A stretch of 64,000 bases of DNA from Beroe forskalii (Eukaryota; Ctenophora; Nuda; Beroida; Beroidae). A program made the translations under genes and the position numbers. This document shows, in pieces, positions 24,545 to 34,788 of this stretch. The stretch lies in contig WFMF01000045.1 of NCBI GenBank assembly GCA_011033025.1, positions 186,001 through 250,000 of the forward strand, read 5' to 3'. The stretch's first letter is position 1. Every line of letters starts with the position of its first letter. Below the pieces are notes generated by a model. It was not told the origin of the DNA, ran no database searches, and saw only the letters and a program-made list of their open reading frames with translations.

Positions 24545-26435
24545 ATGTAGAGGACGAAAATTTTTAAGGAATCGAATCAAAGCATGGATCAATCTCAAAG
24601 GTCTTGCAATCGAAAGATTATTGGCTAAAAATGTGCTGAGATGAAACACTAGCAATTTGTGAAGTACAAACGATAATTGGAAAACAAACAAAGGAGAAAA
24701 TGAATTAATCTTGGTAGCATGTCACTTTGTGAAACGCCTCAGTTACAACAGAACTTGGAAAGAGATACAAAATGATGAAAGGAAATGGCTAAAAATGAGC
24801 GAATTTACATTTGGTGAAACCCTGTTTTTGCAGCACAGTAATAATAAACAAATGAGAATGACGTAATTACTATGGTTGAATATGGTATGTCAATGACTTA
24901 AAGTGCCTATTTTACATTTCTCACGGGACAGTAATTGCACAATGTACCAAACTGCAAACCGGTAATTAGGCGACATTTATCCTCCGCTCCTCCGTGTGTG
25001 AGAAAAAGTAATACACCATTGTTACTAATGATAATGACGTATTGCTCTCACTCACTCTCAGTTATTGCTATTTCCGAAGAATGTGTACCATGGCAACATG
25101 GCAATGCAACTGATCAAAACAAATCAAATGCAAATTCCACACTTTATTTCATGATATTGTATTTCATTCTCTCGTTTTTGGTTTTGTATCTTTTTACATA
25201 TCTTTCTTGCATAATATTATGATTTTAACTTTCTCGAAATGATTGCTTTTACAGAGTTGGGGCTGCTGTTATCACTGCTTTCACTGCGGTTCACTGTTTT
25301 CTCTGCTATCTGATTCGACTTTTGTCTATTCTTGGCCACATATTTTTGCAGGATGTTTATACCTGGTTACAGTAAAGTTCCTACATCAATCAGTCGGAAT
25401 TAACACAACCTTCAATGCTACAATGGAATGCCATTATTGTATAGGATAGAAAATACAGGAGAAGAAACAAAATAGTAAATACAGAGTGGCAACACTACAG
25501 AAATGAGAAGGCACAGCAAGATATGAACGATACACATTTAATTATTTAAAAAGATTGGTGCTATTTGTGTTTCCCACTAATTACTATGTTTCCCGCACTC
25601 TTGGAATGCAGCGCGCTGATTGGTCAATGACTGCGTGTGTTGTAACGCTACATCTCACCGCTACCGTGCGTTTTGGTTTTTTGTACCATCGTGAAACTTT
25701 CCACCTCTATCACGTGACCATGCGCGTGATCTTTTCGTCACTGCACGTGATCAGTGGTGACAAATCTCACCGATATTGAAAACGGACGGAGTTTTGATTT
25801 CACTACAAAGATTTCACCGATTGTGGTGAAAACTGTCACCTCTCCTGAGGCCGGTGATACTTTTCACCACTTTTCTCACCACGTTTTCAGATCTCACGAA
25901 AAGTGGCCTTAAAAAATGAAATCACACGATAGGTAAAATCCGAATTTTGGTGAGATATGAAAGTTTCCACGATTTTTGTCCCCGTGCGATTTGGCCCTTA
26001 GTAAACACGACTCCAATCCTCTCCAGTGTAGCAGAATTCCTTATTCCACACACTTACAAGTATTATTTTTTGTCATGGAAGTATGAGGAATTCTGCAAAC
26101 AAATTTAAAATATGCCCAAATATTAGTTAATACTTTATTGGTGGAAAACAAATGTTAGTATGTTTGAATGAAAATATCATCACAAAACAAAATTCCCTTT
26201 AACCGTGACTGAATAACATTTATTTAGTACATTTTCATTTTACAAAGAACATGATTTATACAACACAGTTGAAAATGATTAACACATGAGTTATTATGAG
26301 CTACGATTGAATAATACATGTTTGTACATTTAATATACATTTCCAGCTTTGATAAAATCCCTCCTTAAATCTGAACACTAACAAACTATCAGTCCCCTTC
26401 TCTTCTCAAAAGTCTGCAATCTGATGCTAAAGTCT

Positions 26436-29279
26436 CTAAATCTCAATGGGTTTCACTACTGGCTTTCTGATATGTCTCATACAAGCACCAGGCTCCGTAG
26501 GCTTGAAAGGTGCGAGTGCCCCGTATGGTCTCGGCACAGGAAGCTCTGAGAGATCATCTGGAATGTAAGCATTAGGTCGGGGTTCTGCTGTGGTAGTAAC
26601 CCCTCCTGGGACAGTGTACTGCTCACTCTCCTCCTCTACCTGCTTCTTCTGCTGCATTCTAGCAGCCTTACTCTCATCCTCCCTGATAATACGCTGCCAC
26701 TCGGCTTCAGCCTCAGCAGTGGGGGGCAGCCCTATGTCCAGCTTACGATAGGCGTCCTCCACTTCAGCCCTTTTAGAAGAAGCATCCTGCTGCAGTTTCA
26801 TTGTCTCTGCCTGTTTCATACTCAACTCTGCAACAATTGCCATCATTTTAGGGGCAGCATCTCGGAGTTTACGTTGGTATTCATTGACTTGCTTAGCAAG
26901 TTGCAAGGTGTCAGTCTTACCAAGCTCCACCTTCTTGGACACTCTGTCTGTGAGACGTGTCTCTTCCTCCAGAATCAGCTCCTTTTCCAGAAGTTTCTGT
27001 TCCTGCTCAGCCAGGCGTTCTTCCAGCTTCTCACACTGAACCTCCAACTTCTCCGGGTCTGGATCCTGACCCTTGAGCAGTCGCACTCTCCCTTCATTCT
27101 CAGGAGTTTCCAGTTTCTTCTCCAAATCGTGGAGCTTTTCCTGGGTCGTTGCCAGTTCAATCTGAGAGTTCACCAACGAGCCCTCGATGTTTGCCTTGTC
27201 TGGGACCTGTTTGCGAAGCAGATCTATCTGTCGTTGGAATTCCCTCTTTTCCAACTCTAGAACACGGATATTCTCATCCTGGTTCTGCATGCTGACAGCC
27301 CCCTCACCAAGCAGCTGATCATGAATATTCACCTTCTCATAGAAGATACAAACCTCCTCATTCCTCTCAATGAGGTGTATGCCTCTGTCATTCCGCTCCT
27401 GAACAGCTGCCTCATAACGCTTGCGGAGTTTCACCATCTCGTCCTCTGCCATGTTGATGATCTGGTTCAACCTGTCGATGTTCAGTCTCTTCCTTTCCTC
27501 CTGCTCCCTCATCCTCTCTTTGAGATAACGCTGCTTACCCAGCTCCAACTGTAGGTTGTCTCGGAGAACGACAATACTTGCATACTTTCTCTTCTCCTGT
27601 TTCACTTTCCTGTCCTTGTTGTTGGCAGACTGCTGCAGAATCTCGATTTCATTGTGGAGAATCTTGATCTTCTCTCGCATCTCACCAGCCCGCTGAGTTG
27701 AAGTTTGGATCAAGTTCACACACTTATTCCTCTCATTCTTGATAACATTGTACATTTTAGCAAACTCCCTGAGCCTTGTCTGCATCTCTGCAGTCTTCTT
27801 TGCTGCATCCTCAATGGCATGTTGCTTAGCCTTCATATCCTCCCTTGCCTTATGGAATCTCATTTCTGCCTTCAAGTACTCCCTCGCCTTGTTATCTCTC
27901 TCAATGGTCTTTAGACTGGTGATCCTCGTGATCTCCTGGAGAGCAGCTCTGAACTCCACCAGATCCAGAACAAGTTGCCGTTCCTCACTCAGGCTAGACT
28001 CTATCCTCTGCCTCTCTGCAGCAGTCAGATTCAGCTGCTTCACCAGCGTCCTCTTCAAGTTCTCCACCTCATGCTGCAACTCCTTTCTCTTCTCTTGAAG
28101 CTTAGCACTTTCCCTGTTGAAGGAGTCTAACTCATCCTTGTAGTTGTCAAACCTCTGCTTCTCCAGACCCAGCTGATCCTCCCCAATCTTCAGATGCTTC
28201 TCAGCGATCTGCAGAGTCCTGAGTTCCTTGTCCTTGTCTCGGACTCTCCGAGCCTGCAACTCATACTGAGACTTGTACTCGCTAAGGGCGTGCTTTAACT
28301 GCAAGTCTTGAGTGGCTTTATCACCGACAATTGCAGCTTCCCTTTCCTTTAACAGAGCCAAGTCTTTCACACACGTATCATACTGACGCTCATAGGCCTC
28401 CTTCTGGTTCTGGGCTACTTCCATGTTTTGAGACATTGCCAACTGCTCCTTCGTAATATCGGTGTACTTGTTGTTTAGTTTGGTTGTTTCCTCAGTGAGC
28501 TCATTACCAAGATCCTCCAGCCCCTCTCGCTTACTCTGCACATCAGTGAGTTGTTTAGCAAGACTCTCAGACTGCTTGGAAATGTGTCCAGGCGCAGAAC
28601 GGCACCTAACCAACTCGACCTTCAGCTTTGCTTGTTCTTCACCACTGTTTTCAACATCCTTGAGTTCAATTCCGGTCTGTTTGCTCTTGTCAGCCAGTTC
28701 TTCAGTGAGCCGTCTGATTTCATGAATCCTCTGAGCAACCTCAACCTTCAGATCCTCAATAGCTTTAGTTATTTCCTTGGTTTGAGCCTCAGCAAGGCCA
28801 GGCTTCGGACACTTCTCCACCTCTACCTTCTTATCTGACACCTCCTCATTCAGCCTCTCTATCTCAAAGTTAAGAGACACCACTCTGTGTTCACTCTCCA
28901 GGAGCTTGTTGGTGTGTTTGAGCAGGGTTTGTCTCAGCTGTCCTACCTCAGTGAGGTCTCCTCCTGATAAGTCCTCTGTAGTGCTCTCTAACATCAACTT
29001 CTGCTGACTCAGCTGGTCGTTCAGACGCTTTGCTTGCTGCAACAGTGAGGTCTCCTTCTCTTTAGCTGTCTTTACATGCTCGTACAGCTGCGAGTATTTG
29101 GACTTCAGCTGAGCTATCCGCTCAGAGCCAACATGGCCTGCCTCAAGGAGCTCATTGAGGGCTTTGAAGGCTGGGGTACTACTAACGTCGATCTGTCCTT
29201 CTTTTGAGGCTGGCCGGGGTGGGAGGGGGGCTAGATAATCTTCCTCCTTTTTGGACATTTTGACATTGATCTCAAGCAA
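26436..29279 (-). CDS. CCDC146: Coiled-coil domain-containing protein 146 homologue
   Basis: A single uninterrupted frame of 947 codons. The second Met (MSKKEEDYL…) may be the real start. The N-terminus PLPPRPASKEGQ, STPAFKALNELLEAGHVG and the region that follows match the CCDC146 layout as I know it, and the length is close to the human protein (about 955). Residues 50-880 are almost continuous heptad-type coiled coil rich in E, K, Q, R and L. The C-terminus has RPNAYIPDDLSELPVPRPYG and GACMRHIRKPVVKPIEI. CCDC146 proteins are associated with centrioles, axonemal doublets and sperm flagella. The absence of introns over 2.8 kb is odd, because every other complete gene in the window is split; a retrocopy origin is possible, but the frame is fully intact. 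It lies between a microtubule-type coiled-coil gene and IFT52, on the same strand. Confidence 0.87.
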   Translation of the reverse strand: MLEINVKMSKKEEDYLAPLPPRPASKEGQIDVSSTPAFKALNELLEAGHVGSERIAQLKSKYSQLYEHVKTAKEKETSLLQQAKRLNDQLSQQKLMLESTTEDLSGGDLTEVGQLRQTLLKHTNKLLESEHRVVSLNFEIERLNEEVSDKKVEVEKCPKPGLAEAQTKEITKAIEDLKVEVAQRIHEIRRLTEELADKSKQTGIELKDVENSGEEQAKLKVELVRCRSAPGHISKQSESLAKQLTDVQSKREGLEDLGNELTEETTKLNNKYTDITKEQLAMSQNMEVAQNQKEAYERQYDTCVKDLALLKEREAAIVGDKATQDLQLKHALSEYKSQYELQARRVRDKDKELRTLQIAEKHLKIGEDQLGLEKQRFDNYKDELDSFNRESAKLQEKRKELQHEVENLKRTLVKQLNLTAAERQRIESSLSEERQLVLDLVEFRAALQEITRITSLKTIERDNKAREYLKAEMRFHKAREDMKAKQHAIEDAAKKTAEMQTRLREFAKMYNVIKNERNKCVNLIQTSTQRAGEMREKIKILHNEIEILQQSANNKDRKVKQEKRKYASIVVLRDNLQLELGKQRYLKERMREQEERKRLNIDRLNQIINMAEDEMVKLRKRYEAAVQERNDRGIHLIERNEEVCIFYEKVNIHDQLLGEGAVSMQNQDENIRVLELEKREFQRQIDLLRKQVPDKANIEGSLVNSQIELATTQEKLHDLEKKLETPENEGRVRLLKGQDPDPEKLEVQCEKLEERLAEQEQKLLEKELILEEETRLTDRVSKKVELGKTDTLQLAKQVNEYQRKLRDAAPKMMAIVAELSMKQAETMKLQQDASSKRAEVEDAYRKLDIGLPPTAEAEAEWQRIIREDESKAARMQQKKQVEEESEQYTVPGGVTTTAEPRPNAYIPDDLSELPVPRPYGALAPFKPTEPGACMRHIRKPVVKPIEI

Positions 29280-30132
29280 GGGTAATTTAAAGTAAAATTA
29301 TATTGCAAGATTATATTCAATACTGTAAACGATTATACTTTAAACGATTCGTTTAAATGAGATACCATGGATTGTTACTGTATTCAGTAAACTAGTAAAA
29401 ACTTAAAAACCGAATTCAAGAAAGAAGTGAAGAAGCTAAAAATAAACTGATGGGTAGAGAATTTCAAACCACAAGAGATTGCTCTATTTAAAATGTCAAT
29501 TAATAAAAGCAACTAGTTAAAGGTCGCAATGAAACACAATATTAGAAACAAACCGCAATAAATATAATCATTAAACGCAATGATATTATATTACACTGTA
29601 CACGAACATGGGATTATTTCATTATTTGTCTGAATAATAAAATATAAGTTTTAATTTATTAAATACACAGACTCGGCAGCAAATACATGTTTCACATTTA
29701 ATAAGAAGCGCTCAACACAGCAGGATTTGAGAAGCTACAGGCATTCAAAAACCTCTGAAATACATCGTTCGAACTTTTCAAAAATCCAGGAGTGCCTTCT
29801 TTTAAAATTTATTAACATGAATGCATTATTTTATAATCAACCCCTGATATGAAGGAATGAAAGATCTTTAGGTCTACGACAGTTTTAATCAGAATTACAC
29901 TAGTGGGCCCTTCGTTCTATCTCACTTGTTAACTATAAAGATCAAAAGGTTATGATAAAATCGAGATAATGAGATATTAACTGCGCCAGCACACAATAAC
30001 TTTAAATCTACCCCTCTTTCCTCTCTACCAAGGTTGTTAAATACGTGTATTTGTAAAAAGTACGGCACAAAACACGTACTTTTTCACGATTTCTGCACGT
30101 ATTTAACTCAATAACTTCCCTCTCTGCCCTCT
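29280..30132. other. Intergenic, CCDC146 upstream and IFT52 downstream
   Basis: AT-rich. It contains an 82-bp miniature element at 30032-30113 (GTTGTTAAATACG ends). No gene is seen. Confidence 0.5.
30032..30113. mobile_element. Miniature palindromic element (TTAAATACG ends)
   Basis: GGTTGTTAAATACGTGTATT at one end and TGCACGTATTTAACTC at the other, with AAAGTACGGCACAAAACACG between. It shares its ends with the longer copies at 55975-56313 and 9490-9735. Confidence 0.65.
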
Positions 30133-33100
30133 CTACGCAGTCTCCTGGTTGACCTTCTTATACTCCACTAACTGGAAGAATATGTGTTCTAAGATATGCT
30201 TAGCATCCCTGCTCCCTGCCACATCATTCGTAACCCCCAGAATACCCCCACACTCCCTCACATAATACTCCAAGTCATCATCCGAGCACTTGTTAGTGAT
30301 CTGAGCCAGCTTCGTTTTGTTGGAAGCGAACTGTTCGTCTAGGTCGAAGAGGTCTAGAGCGGGTCCGGGGAGTTCTTTGAAGACTGGTGGGAATACCCCT
30401 GGTTGAAGGGGTGGGAGGGGGGTTTCGAAGTTAGGCTGGATTAGAGTTAGAGGCTCGTGCTTCATTTCTAGCTCCTCGTAGGATCTGATTACCTTTGGAC
30501 AAGGTATTAAGGGTTTGGGTATTGTTAAACTTCAATCAGGGTTACAATGTTGGGTCAAGATACCTTGATAGTGAGATAATACGCTAAAATCTCAGCAATG
30601 TTACCCTAACCCTTATAAAGATTCAAGATAATCATACAATCATATAAGACATGCCGATGAATTTTAGATACGACAAGGATTCGATATGATAATAATCATC
30701 ACGAGACTGAGAGACCTGAGCACCACACGTCAACCAGAGTGGTCAAATTTTGACCTTCAGAGTTTGAATTTAATTTTATTATCATACAATACGACGTTTA
30801 AATGATACGGTTATATATTTTGTGATAAGTATTATTATAGCTACCGAGTATTTAACAGCATACGAACGTTCATCACTCTAACAGTCTTAGTTAAATGTTT
30901 AAATAGGTAGAGACAGTCACGATGATTTGATGAAGTAATTAAATTATAGGCTGCTATAGTCTACGTAGAAGCTACCAAGACAAAATGATCACGCTAGAAT
31001 CTAGATGGCGGTGTAAACTAGAGCAATGATGAAAATGATAGCTTATCAATAGCTGTCAGCGTTAAGGACTCTGACGCAGACACATACTTTTGCTACTTGA
31101 CTCTATGTAGTATGTACAGTACGACCGCACCTAAACCCACATAATCCAAAGTGCAAAAAGGCACACTAAACTAGCTTACTAGGTACTAAGGTACTACAAT
31201 CACACCCACTTCACCCGTACCTTTGGAACCAGAGCATTATCCAGTTTGTAGAGCGAATGTTCGAAGAGTTTGGTGAAATCCCGGGGTATCTCATCCCCTT
31301 CCTGCAGACAGGACTTGAGTCTGTCCGCTAGCTTGGGAGTGTGAGGCAGGAACTGATAGTCTGATATCTCCGGGTCTTCTGCGTCTATACTGTTCAACTG
31401 GATCTGAAGTGGGAATGAGGGTTAATAAAATGGATTAGTGTGGGGTCGGGAGAGGGAAGGGTCTTCTGCGTCTATACTGTTCAGCTGGATCTGAAGTGGA
31501 GATGGGGCGGTTAAAAAGGGAGTAGGGTGGGGGTATAGGGGAGGGAGGGGTTTTCTGCGTCTATACTTTTCAGCTGGATCTGAGAATGAGTGTGGGCGTC
31601 AGGGGAGGGAGGGGTTAGAAGATTCACTGTTCAACTGGATCTGAGTTGGGCCTGGGGATGGGACAGTTAGGAGGGAGCAGTAAGGCCCACACTGAAACTG
31701 AGGGGTTAAAACTGTTAACTCGATAAGAAATTTGGTGAAGACGTGAACAGGGAGGGATAAAGATAAAAGGGTAGGAGAGTCTACAAGAGTTATCAACAAG
31801 TCACAGCTGAATTCATGTATTTAGAGTATTCTAATATGAAAATTTCAGCTTGACAGGTAGATTCGATCAAGTAGTAACTCAAACCCGAGCTTATTAAAAT
31901 AAAGAATCTAACTTTATAGAACCTTCATAAGTCACCAAGCGAACACTTAGATTTAGCTCAGTTTGACGTGTTAAAAGCAGCCTAATAACACAATGTTTAA
32001 CCGTCCAACAAATCACAAACACTCAAACAGTCTAAGATGAAACCCAGCCTACCTTTGATCCAAATCAAAGCTTATAACACTCCGAAGTGAGATAGTCGAT
32101 GATAACGTGGTCTAGAAACATACACTCTCTGAATTGAGATCTGAGTCGACTTGAACCCTACCTTTTCAGATGTGGGGGATTAGTCGACTAGAACCCTACC
32201 TTCTCAGATGTGAGGTAGTCGACGATCACATCAAACAGTTTCCCGTTCTCCTCCTTGTCGAGATACTGGTCTGAGAAGATGTGGGAGGAGCCCAGAACGC
32301 AGACTTTACCCCCGCTTTGTGTCTTGTGGAACGCACACACCGGCCTGTTGATGGGGATCGACGTCGTGCCTGGGATGAAGGAGAATTAGAAACCAATTAG
32401 GTAGAGGTGTGCAGTTTATGGTGGGACTTTATCAAGTGATGATCAGTTCTACCATTAGTTAGTTCCACCAGTGACCGATAGAACTAAGCAACTAGTATTT
32501 GTAGGTTACCTGTGGAAAGGACAGGGACGGAGGGTTTGACCACGTGCAGAGTAGCTCCGTAGGGGTATACGTACGTTAGACTCTGACCTGAGAGTTGTCA
32601 TGGTTACCACTCATGATCATTCAAAAATAACTCTTACTGCTTCATTAGACAAGACTAATTTACTGCAACAAAAGGTAATACTTTATCAACAAAATTCTTT
32701 ACCGAGGGGATTTTCGTTATCAAAGTCCGTGGAACCAGGCACGAATTTGCCACCAGCTTTGTTTATTTCTCTGTTCAGGACTCCGTTAGCTATTAGCACT
32801 TCCTGATTTAAGGAGTAGATCAGTTAGCTTTTCCCTTACAATCTTATAGTTGATTGGTACTTGGTAGGCACTGCAGAGAATTTCTGACAAATTTTAACTA
32901 TGAAAATTATGAATCACCAGCAGAATGATAATGACAATAATTGCAATATTACGGCATCTTCCTGCCCCCCTGCCATTCAAGTGCCGAAGTCACGTGATAT
33001 AATAGAATACCTTCGGATGGAAGTACTTGTAGTAACTGGTCCTGACAACACTGTCACTGTTTATCATTATCCCGTAGTCTTCCAACAGGAAGTTAATGTT

Positions 33101-34075
33101 AGTGTTATACTTCCCTTCTCCACCGTCTCCTAGTGACAACACTAGCTGAAAAAGTGACAACATTAGCTAGTGACAACACTAGCTGTTACCATGACAACAT
33201 CACCTAGTGATTGCACTAGATGTTACCATGACACCATCACCTCTAGTGACAGCCAAAGCTGAATCATGGGTAGCTTTCAGAATTAATGACATAACTCCTT
33301 CTGTGTTAAAAGTTAATGCAGCATAATATGGGTTGACTTTAATTGCAATCATGAAGTATTTTGTCAAACGATTGCTATATTTTATAGTCTTGTAACGAAA
33401 TTTAATTCTTTAATTAAACTTCCCAGTCGCCGTATTAATTGCTCTTTGATTCTTCGGAGTTGACGAGTTGGTGCGATACTGTCAAATGCGCTATTGCTGC
33501 TATTTGTCACTTTATCCCATGATTTCATGGTTCAAGGAGCAGGGTATAATAACAAAAGCCCTACCAATACCTATCACCCAACGAATAGTCTATCAGAAAG
33601 TACACTTCCACTCACCGATCCCCCGTTCCTCAGGAAGGAGTTGATAGCATCGAACTCTGACTTAGTAAACTTCTCTCTGGGACCTATGAAGATGAGCAGC
33701 TGTGCTCCAGACAGAGCGTTCTCTGTGATATCATCCTTCAGGGGCTGCACTTTCCATGAGGATCGGAGTCTGCGGCACATGCTCTTCAAACCTGGATATA
33801 TGGGTGGGTTACCATGGTACCAAGGTTGCCATGGTAACGAAGTAAAGAGGGAGGATGGGTAATCATGGTAAAGGGGGAGTGGGTTACCATGATAACAGGG
33901 GAGGGTTGGTTACCATAGCTCCATAGTAGCAGGGGAGAATCAGTTACTATGGCAAAGGGGATGGACAGTTGAAAACTGTTCGTATTCTTAGTGATTCATT
34001 ACCTGAGTTCATGTGGAACTGTTCGTTTTTCCGGGAGCTAACTAAAACCGTCTTTCCTCTGTTGCTGTCCATCAT
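30133..34075 (-). CDS. IFT52: Intraflagellar transport protein 52
   Basis: Complete eight-exon gene, read right to left: 34003-34075, 33616-33791, 33011-33145, 32703-32802, 32510-32587, 32200-32369, 31221-31403, 30133-30492. All introns are GT-AG and the phases sum to 1275 nt (424 residues plus stop; human about 437). Recognisable blocks in order: GLKSMCRRLRSSWKVQPLKD, GPREKFTKSEF, NTNINFLLEDYGIM, YYKYFHPK, GVLNREINKAGGKFVPGS, LTYVYPYGATL, VLGSSHIFSDQYLDKEENGK, SIDAEDPEISDY, QEGDEIPRDFTKLF, MKHEPLTLIQPNFETPLPPL, LAQITNKCSDDDLEYYVREC, DAKHILEHIFFQLVEYKK. IFT52 is a core IFT-B subunit needed for cilium assembly. Three exon edges (exons 3, 6 and 7) carry tandem copies of themselves in the adjoining intron. 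Confidence 0.95.
31376..31645. repeat. Tandem copies of IFT52 exon 7 acceptor edge
   Basis: The genuine edge TTCTGCGTCTATACTGTTCA plus ACTGGATCTGAAGTGG (31376-31411) is repeated near 31463-31500 and 31552-31582, with a decayed copy at 31620-31645, at 70-90 bp spacing. On the minus strand each contains CAG|ATCCAG(C/T)TGAA, the 3' splice site followed by codons for I-Q-L-N. Confidence 0.88.
32130..32222. repeat. Tandem copies of IFT52 exon 6 donor edge
   Basis: GAACCCTACCTTCTCAGATG at 32191-32210 (exon edge and donor) is preceded by GAACCCTACCTTTTCAGATG at 32153-32172 and a shorter decayed copy before that. On the minus strand each contains ACATCTGA(G/A)AAG|GTAGGG, so a second usable 5' splice site lies within the intron. 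Confidence 0.82.
33130..33185. repeat. Triplicated IFT52 exon 3 acceptor edge
   Basis: TAGTGACAACACTAGCTG occurs at the exon 3 boundary and twice more just outside it (one copy with a substitution). Only the copy followed by a T-rich tract has a plausible 3' splice site (TTTTTCAG|CTAGTG). Confidence 0.75.
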
Positions 34076-34788
34076 GGCTGCTACAAGGCGAGAACTTCAG
34101 CAATTTATAAATAGGTTTGATTTCAATTTTCAATTCATGAAAATCACAATTCCCCAATTTAATTAGTAAGTAACAATTTTTATTCGTTTATCTTTTTATT
34201 TGAGTATTTGGCAATCATATTTTATTTACTGGATCAATTAATTTAATACTAATTTGATAATTTACATGACGAATTGCCACGCGTATTTTTTTAATTTGGT
34301 TCATATGTCAAATTTTGATTATATTCAAATTAGAATTAAAACAGTTACACTCTTCAATAAAATTGAAAAGAAACATAATAAATACAAATGATGGCTGATG
34401 AAATTGTCTTATTCAAATCGCAAATTCTCAAAAAATAAAGCAATAACAATGGGCCAAAGTTTTATTGCTCATAAAAAATCATATCACAAAAACACAGCAT
34501 AATCAATATTTGTATTACTGTAACGTAAGTTGAAAAAACGAACAGTCTTTTTTGAGTTCTTCTTCTCGATTTGATATATTGTGTCACTTAGCAAGATGTC
34601 ATTAGTCGACGGCGTACAACTGAACGACTTCTTTATGTCAGAAAACTCTGAACGTTCTCCGGAGATTCGAGGCAAGTTGAAAACGTTATTCAAATGCAAC
34701 GAGAAGTTCTGAAATAGTAAAATCAGGAGCGTTTAAGAAATCATGTGATTATCGTCTTCAGCTAAAAACTTCAGCAGTCATTAAGTCA

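Larger units (their letters stand above)
21994..25998. mobile_element. 4.0 kb inverted-repeat element (AGGGCCAAATCGCACGG ends)
   Basis: The left end AGGGCCAAATCGCACGGGGA and the right end are reverse complements for over 30 bp (through CAAAAATCGTG). They are flanked by TA on both sides (21992-21993 and 25999-26000). The left 320 bp repeat the phrase CGCACGGCG several times. No transposase is visible in any frame, so it is non-autonomous. It contains a tRNA-like head and a nested second element. TA target sites fit Tc1/mariner-type insertion but do not prove it. Confidence 0.82.
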
